Source of the DNA: Actinocrispum wychmicini
Lineage (GTDB): Bacteria; Actinomycetota; Actinomycetes; Mycobacteriales; Pseudonocardiaceae
Direction of reading: 5' to 3'
NCBI RefSeq assembly: GCF_004345645.1
Contig: NZ_SLWS01000002.1
Span: 1,269,245-1,333,244, forward strand
Length of the DNA stretch: 64,000 bases
The position numbers were made by a program, and so were the translations under genes. Of this stretch, positions 62,164 through 64,000 are shown one piece after another (positions within the stretch are counted from its first letter, which is position 1; each line of letters begins with the position of its first letter). A model generated the notes under the pieces. That model was not told where the DNA came from. It searched no databases and saw only the letters and a list, made by a program, of their open reading frames with translations.

Positions 62164-62913
62164 TCAGACCAGGGGCAGGGTGGTTCGGGCCTGGTCCGCC
62201 ATGGCCAGCTCCCCCGCGGCCAACCGGACGAACCGGGCGGCGAACGGCCGCCAGGTCTCGGCGATGTCCTCGTGCGCCGTGTCCAGGCGGTCCTTGTCCA
62301 GCTCCCCGGGACGCGCCAGGACAGCGACCTCCGGGGCCGTCCGGGCCCAGTCCAGGACGATCTCGGTGGTGGTCTCGATGTGGAACTGGAGGCCGTAGCC
62401 GCAGCCGTTGATCCGGAACGCCTGGTTCGGGTACTTGTGCGACGAAGCCATCAGCTCGGCCCCGGGTGGCAGCCGGTCGATGGTGTCCACATGGAAGTGC
62501 ATCACGTCGAGAACCATGGGCTGCTCGCCGAACAACGGGTCGATCCACGCGACATCCCGTTTCGCGACCATCGCCGGACCGACCTCGGGCCCGGCGTCAC
62601 CGACCACGACCCGCCCGCCAGTCGCCGCCGCCAACAGTTGGCCTCCCAGGCACACACCGAGTGTCGGCACGCGGTTGCCGACCGCGCTGGCGAGCAGCTG
62701 GCGAACGTCCCTGAGCCACGGGTGTTTCAGGTCGTCCATCGCGCCCATCTCGCCGCCCAGGCACACAACACCCTGGTAGCCGGCGAGCTCCGGCAGCGGC
62801 TCAGCAGCGGGGCGGACAACGTCGAGTCGCGCTCCCGCGTCGGTGAGCCATGTGCCGAGGCTGGCTGGTGGATCGGTGTCGTCCGGCTGGACCACGAGCA
62901 GGCGGGGCGTCAT
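62164..62913 (-). CDS. Type 1 glutamine amidotransferase-like protein
   Basis: 249 residues. The class I amidotransferase domain has the nucleophile cysteine in PTLGVCLGGQLLAAA (about 86), the His in YGLQFHIETT (about 177) and Glu two residues later, so a Cys-His-Glu triad is complete. No synthetase domain is fused or adjacent, so it belongs to the stand-alone GMP-synthase-like group. ATG 62913 is used; GTG 62922 is possible. It probably shares a transcript with glnE, 72 bp downstream. Confidence 0.85.
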   Translation of the reverse strand: MTPRLLVVQPDDTDPPASLGTWLTDAGARLDVVRPAAEPLPELAGYQGVVCLGGEMGAMDDLKHPWLRDVRQLLASAVGNRVPTLGVCLGGQLLAAATGGRVVVGDAGPEVGPAMVAKRDVAWIDPLFGEQPMVLDVMHFHVDTIDRLPPGAELMASSHKYPNQAFRINGCGYGLQFHIETTTEIVLDWARTAPEVAVLARPGELDKDRLDTAHEDIAETWRPFAARFVRLAAGELAMADQARTTLPLV

Positions 62914-62932
62914 ACCTGACACGGTAATCCTT

Positions 62933-63751
62933 CTACTTGAACATGTATTCCGCCGAGTCCATCAGCGGCCGGTAGCCGATCCTCGGGTAGATCCGGTTGG
63001 TCACCGGGTTTCCGAGGTCGGTGAAGAGCAGCACGTGGTCCGCTCCTTGGTCGAGCGCCCACCGGGAGGCCGCCGCGGTCGCCGCCGAGGCGTAGCCGTG
63101 GCCGCGGTGCTCCGGCGGTGTGTAGACGGGCGAAACGCGGACCATGCCCTCGAACGGGCCTCGGGCGCCGGCGAACGCCACCGGCTCGCCGTCGACTTCC
63201 CAGATGACGTTGACGGCCCCCAGCTCCAGGGACTTCCTGGCCGCGGCCTCGGCAGGTTCCCCAGGGGCTCCGGGGACTGCTTCGGCCATGAACCGCTGAC
63301 GCCAGTCGATCAGCAAGTCCAGATCCGCTTCGGTGCCCACCCGCCCGTCACCTCGGACAATGGGTGGTTTCAGTTCGTCCAGTTCGAAAAGCCGGGAGCC
63401 GAATCTCAGTTCAGCGGTTGTGCCGGTCCGTTCCGTCCAGGCTCGCACAAAAGGCTCAACGGATGCGAGCGGACCGGTGGCACCGGTGAGTTCCGGCCGG
63501 ACCAGTTGAATCGTCTCGGCGACCAGTTCGGTGGCTTCAAGCGGAAGGGCGCTGGTGAGCAGCGGATACGGCGGCACCTGAATCACCGCGCCGGCGAAGC
63601 TTCCGTTGTCGTGCAGCGTGATCATGAGCGCGTCTTCGCCGGCCCGGTCGACCGCGGTAAGCATGATCGTGTGCCGGATCGGGTCGGCGGCCAGCAGCGG
63701 TCCGACCAGCTCCTTGTAGGTCTCGACGGTCTCGTGGACGCGGGCTTCCAT
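62933..63751 (-). CDS. GNAT-family N-acetyltransferase
   Basis: 272 residues. The C-terminal GNAT domain shows VSPVYTPPEHRGHGYASAAT (the acetyl-CoA-binding RGHGYA motif, about 217) and a final YPRIGYRPLMDSAEY. The N-terminal 130 residues are a less conserved extension common in actinobacterial members. It should acetylate an amine of unknown identity. It ends just before the amidotransferase gene and is read in the same direction. Confidence 0.87.
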   Translation of the reverse strand: MEARVHETVETYKELVGPLLAADPIRHTIMLTAVDRAGEDALMITLHDNGSFAGAVIQVPPYPLLTSALPLEATELVAETIQLVRPELTGATGPLASVEPFVRAWTERTGTTAELRFGSRLFELDELKPPIVRGDGRVGTEADLDLLIDWRQRFMAEAVPGAPGEPAEAAARKSLELGAVNVIWEVDGEPVAFAGARGPFEGMVRVSPVYTPPEHRGHGYASAATAAASRWALDQGADHVLLFTDLGNPVTNRIYPRIGYRPLMDSAEYMFK

Positions 63752-63781
63752 GACTCAACGATAGGAAGGTGCGCAAACGGA

Positions 63782-63814
63782 AAAGGGCCCCGCGAGTACT
63801 CAGCGGGGCCCTTC
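63782..63814 (-). terminator. Intrinsic terminator of the rRNA operon
   Basis: Perfect 11-bp arms AAGGGCCCCGC/GCGGGGCCCTT around a 9-nt loop, followed on the minus strand by TTTT. It lies 9 bp after the 5S rRNA. Confidence 0.9.
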
Positions 63815-63822
63815 CAACGAAG

Positions 63823-63941
63823 CTACGGCGGTGTCCTACTCTCCCACACCCTACCGAGTGCAGTACCATCGGCGCTGGAAAGCTTAGCTTCCGGGTTCGG
63901 AATGGGACCGGGCGTCACCTCTCCGCTAAAACCACCGTAAC
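63823..63941 (-). rRNA. rrf: 5S ribosomal RNA
   Basis: 119 nt on the minus strand, beginning GTTACGGTGGTTTTAGCGGA and ending CACCGCCGTAG, with the terminal stem paired. The standard internal region (CCATTCCGAACCCGGAAGCT) is complete. It is the 3' end of an rRNA operon; the remaining 59 bp (63942-64000) look like the 23S-5S spacer and the 23S gene would lie beyond the edge. Confidence 0.97.
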
Positions 63942-64000
63942 ACCATGAAACACACACACCGGAGGCGTGCTGTCTCAGAACCGTACAGTGGATGCGTAAC

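Overview
The window is high-GC actinobacterial chromosome. WhiB7, an actinobacterial-type tmRNA tag, UPF0182 and PPA1309 proteins, a GlnR box at glnA, and mycobacterium-like gene order (prfB-ftsE-ftsX-smpB; UPF0182 to UvrD2; DUF4191-RDD-glnA-glnE) point to the Pseudonocardiales/Corynebacteriales side. A Pseudonocardiaceae-like soil actinomycete is the best guess, by inference only.

Layout. 1-8 kb: an SPFH membrane protein, a biotinyl/carboxyltransferase fusion, small HTH regulators with visible palindromic operators, a MarR-like regulator, a hydrolase and two methyltransferases. 8-16.3 kb: a DUF4239 protein, an SDR, an ArsR-AHSA1/DHFR-like pair, tmRNA, a two-component system, an acyltransferase and an amidohydrolase. 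16.3-19.6 kb: smpB, ftsX, ftsE and prfB. 19.7-24.2 kb: a PadR regulator, an unknown gene, a gene-free stretch with a long polypurine tract and a hairpin array, then two initiator tRNA genes flanking two DJ-1/PfpI-family genes. 24.3-43.7 kb: a conserved backbone (UPF0182, PPA1309, YlbL-like protease, zincin, YgjP-like hydrolase, ThiF-like protein, AarF-like kinase, WhiB7, UvrD2) interrupted by accessory genes and tandem-repeat intergenic DNA. 43.7-48.6 kb: DUF4191, a histidine kinase, an RDD protein and glnA. 48.6-55.2 kb: a four-gene Wadjet type II (JetABCD) locus. 55.2-64 kb: a GT87-like enzyme, an ECF sigma/anti-sigma-like pair, a membrane glycosyltransferase candidate, glnE, a glutamine amidotransferase, a GNAT protein and the 5S rRNA end of a leftward rRNA operon.

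How parts connect. tmRNA and SmpB are partners in ribosome rescue. GlnA and its adenylyltransferase GlnE lie 11 kb apart, and glnA has a four-half-site GlnR box. A type VII secretion-type toxin-immunity module (38.8-40.4 kb) sits between whiB7 and uvrD2, and its toxin is split by an apparent -1 frameshift. The Wadjet locus keeps its operon order and stop/start overlaps, but jetA has lost its middle, jetB is frameshifted and 3'-truncated, and jetC has an out-of-frame deletion; only jetD looks whole. A repeated three-hairpin module lies downstream of tmRNA and of both initiator tRNA genes, and its copies differ by compensatory base changes.
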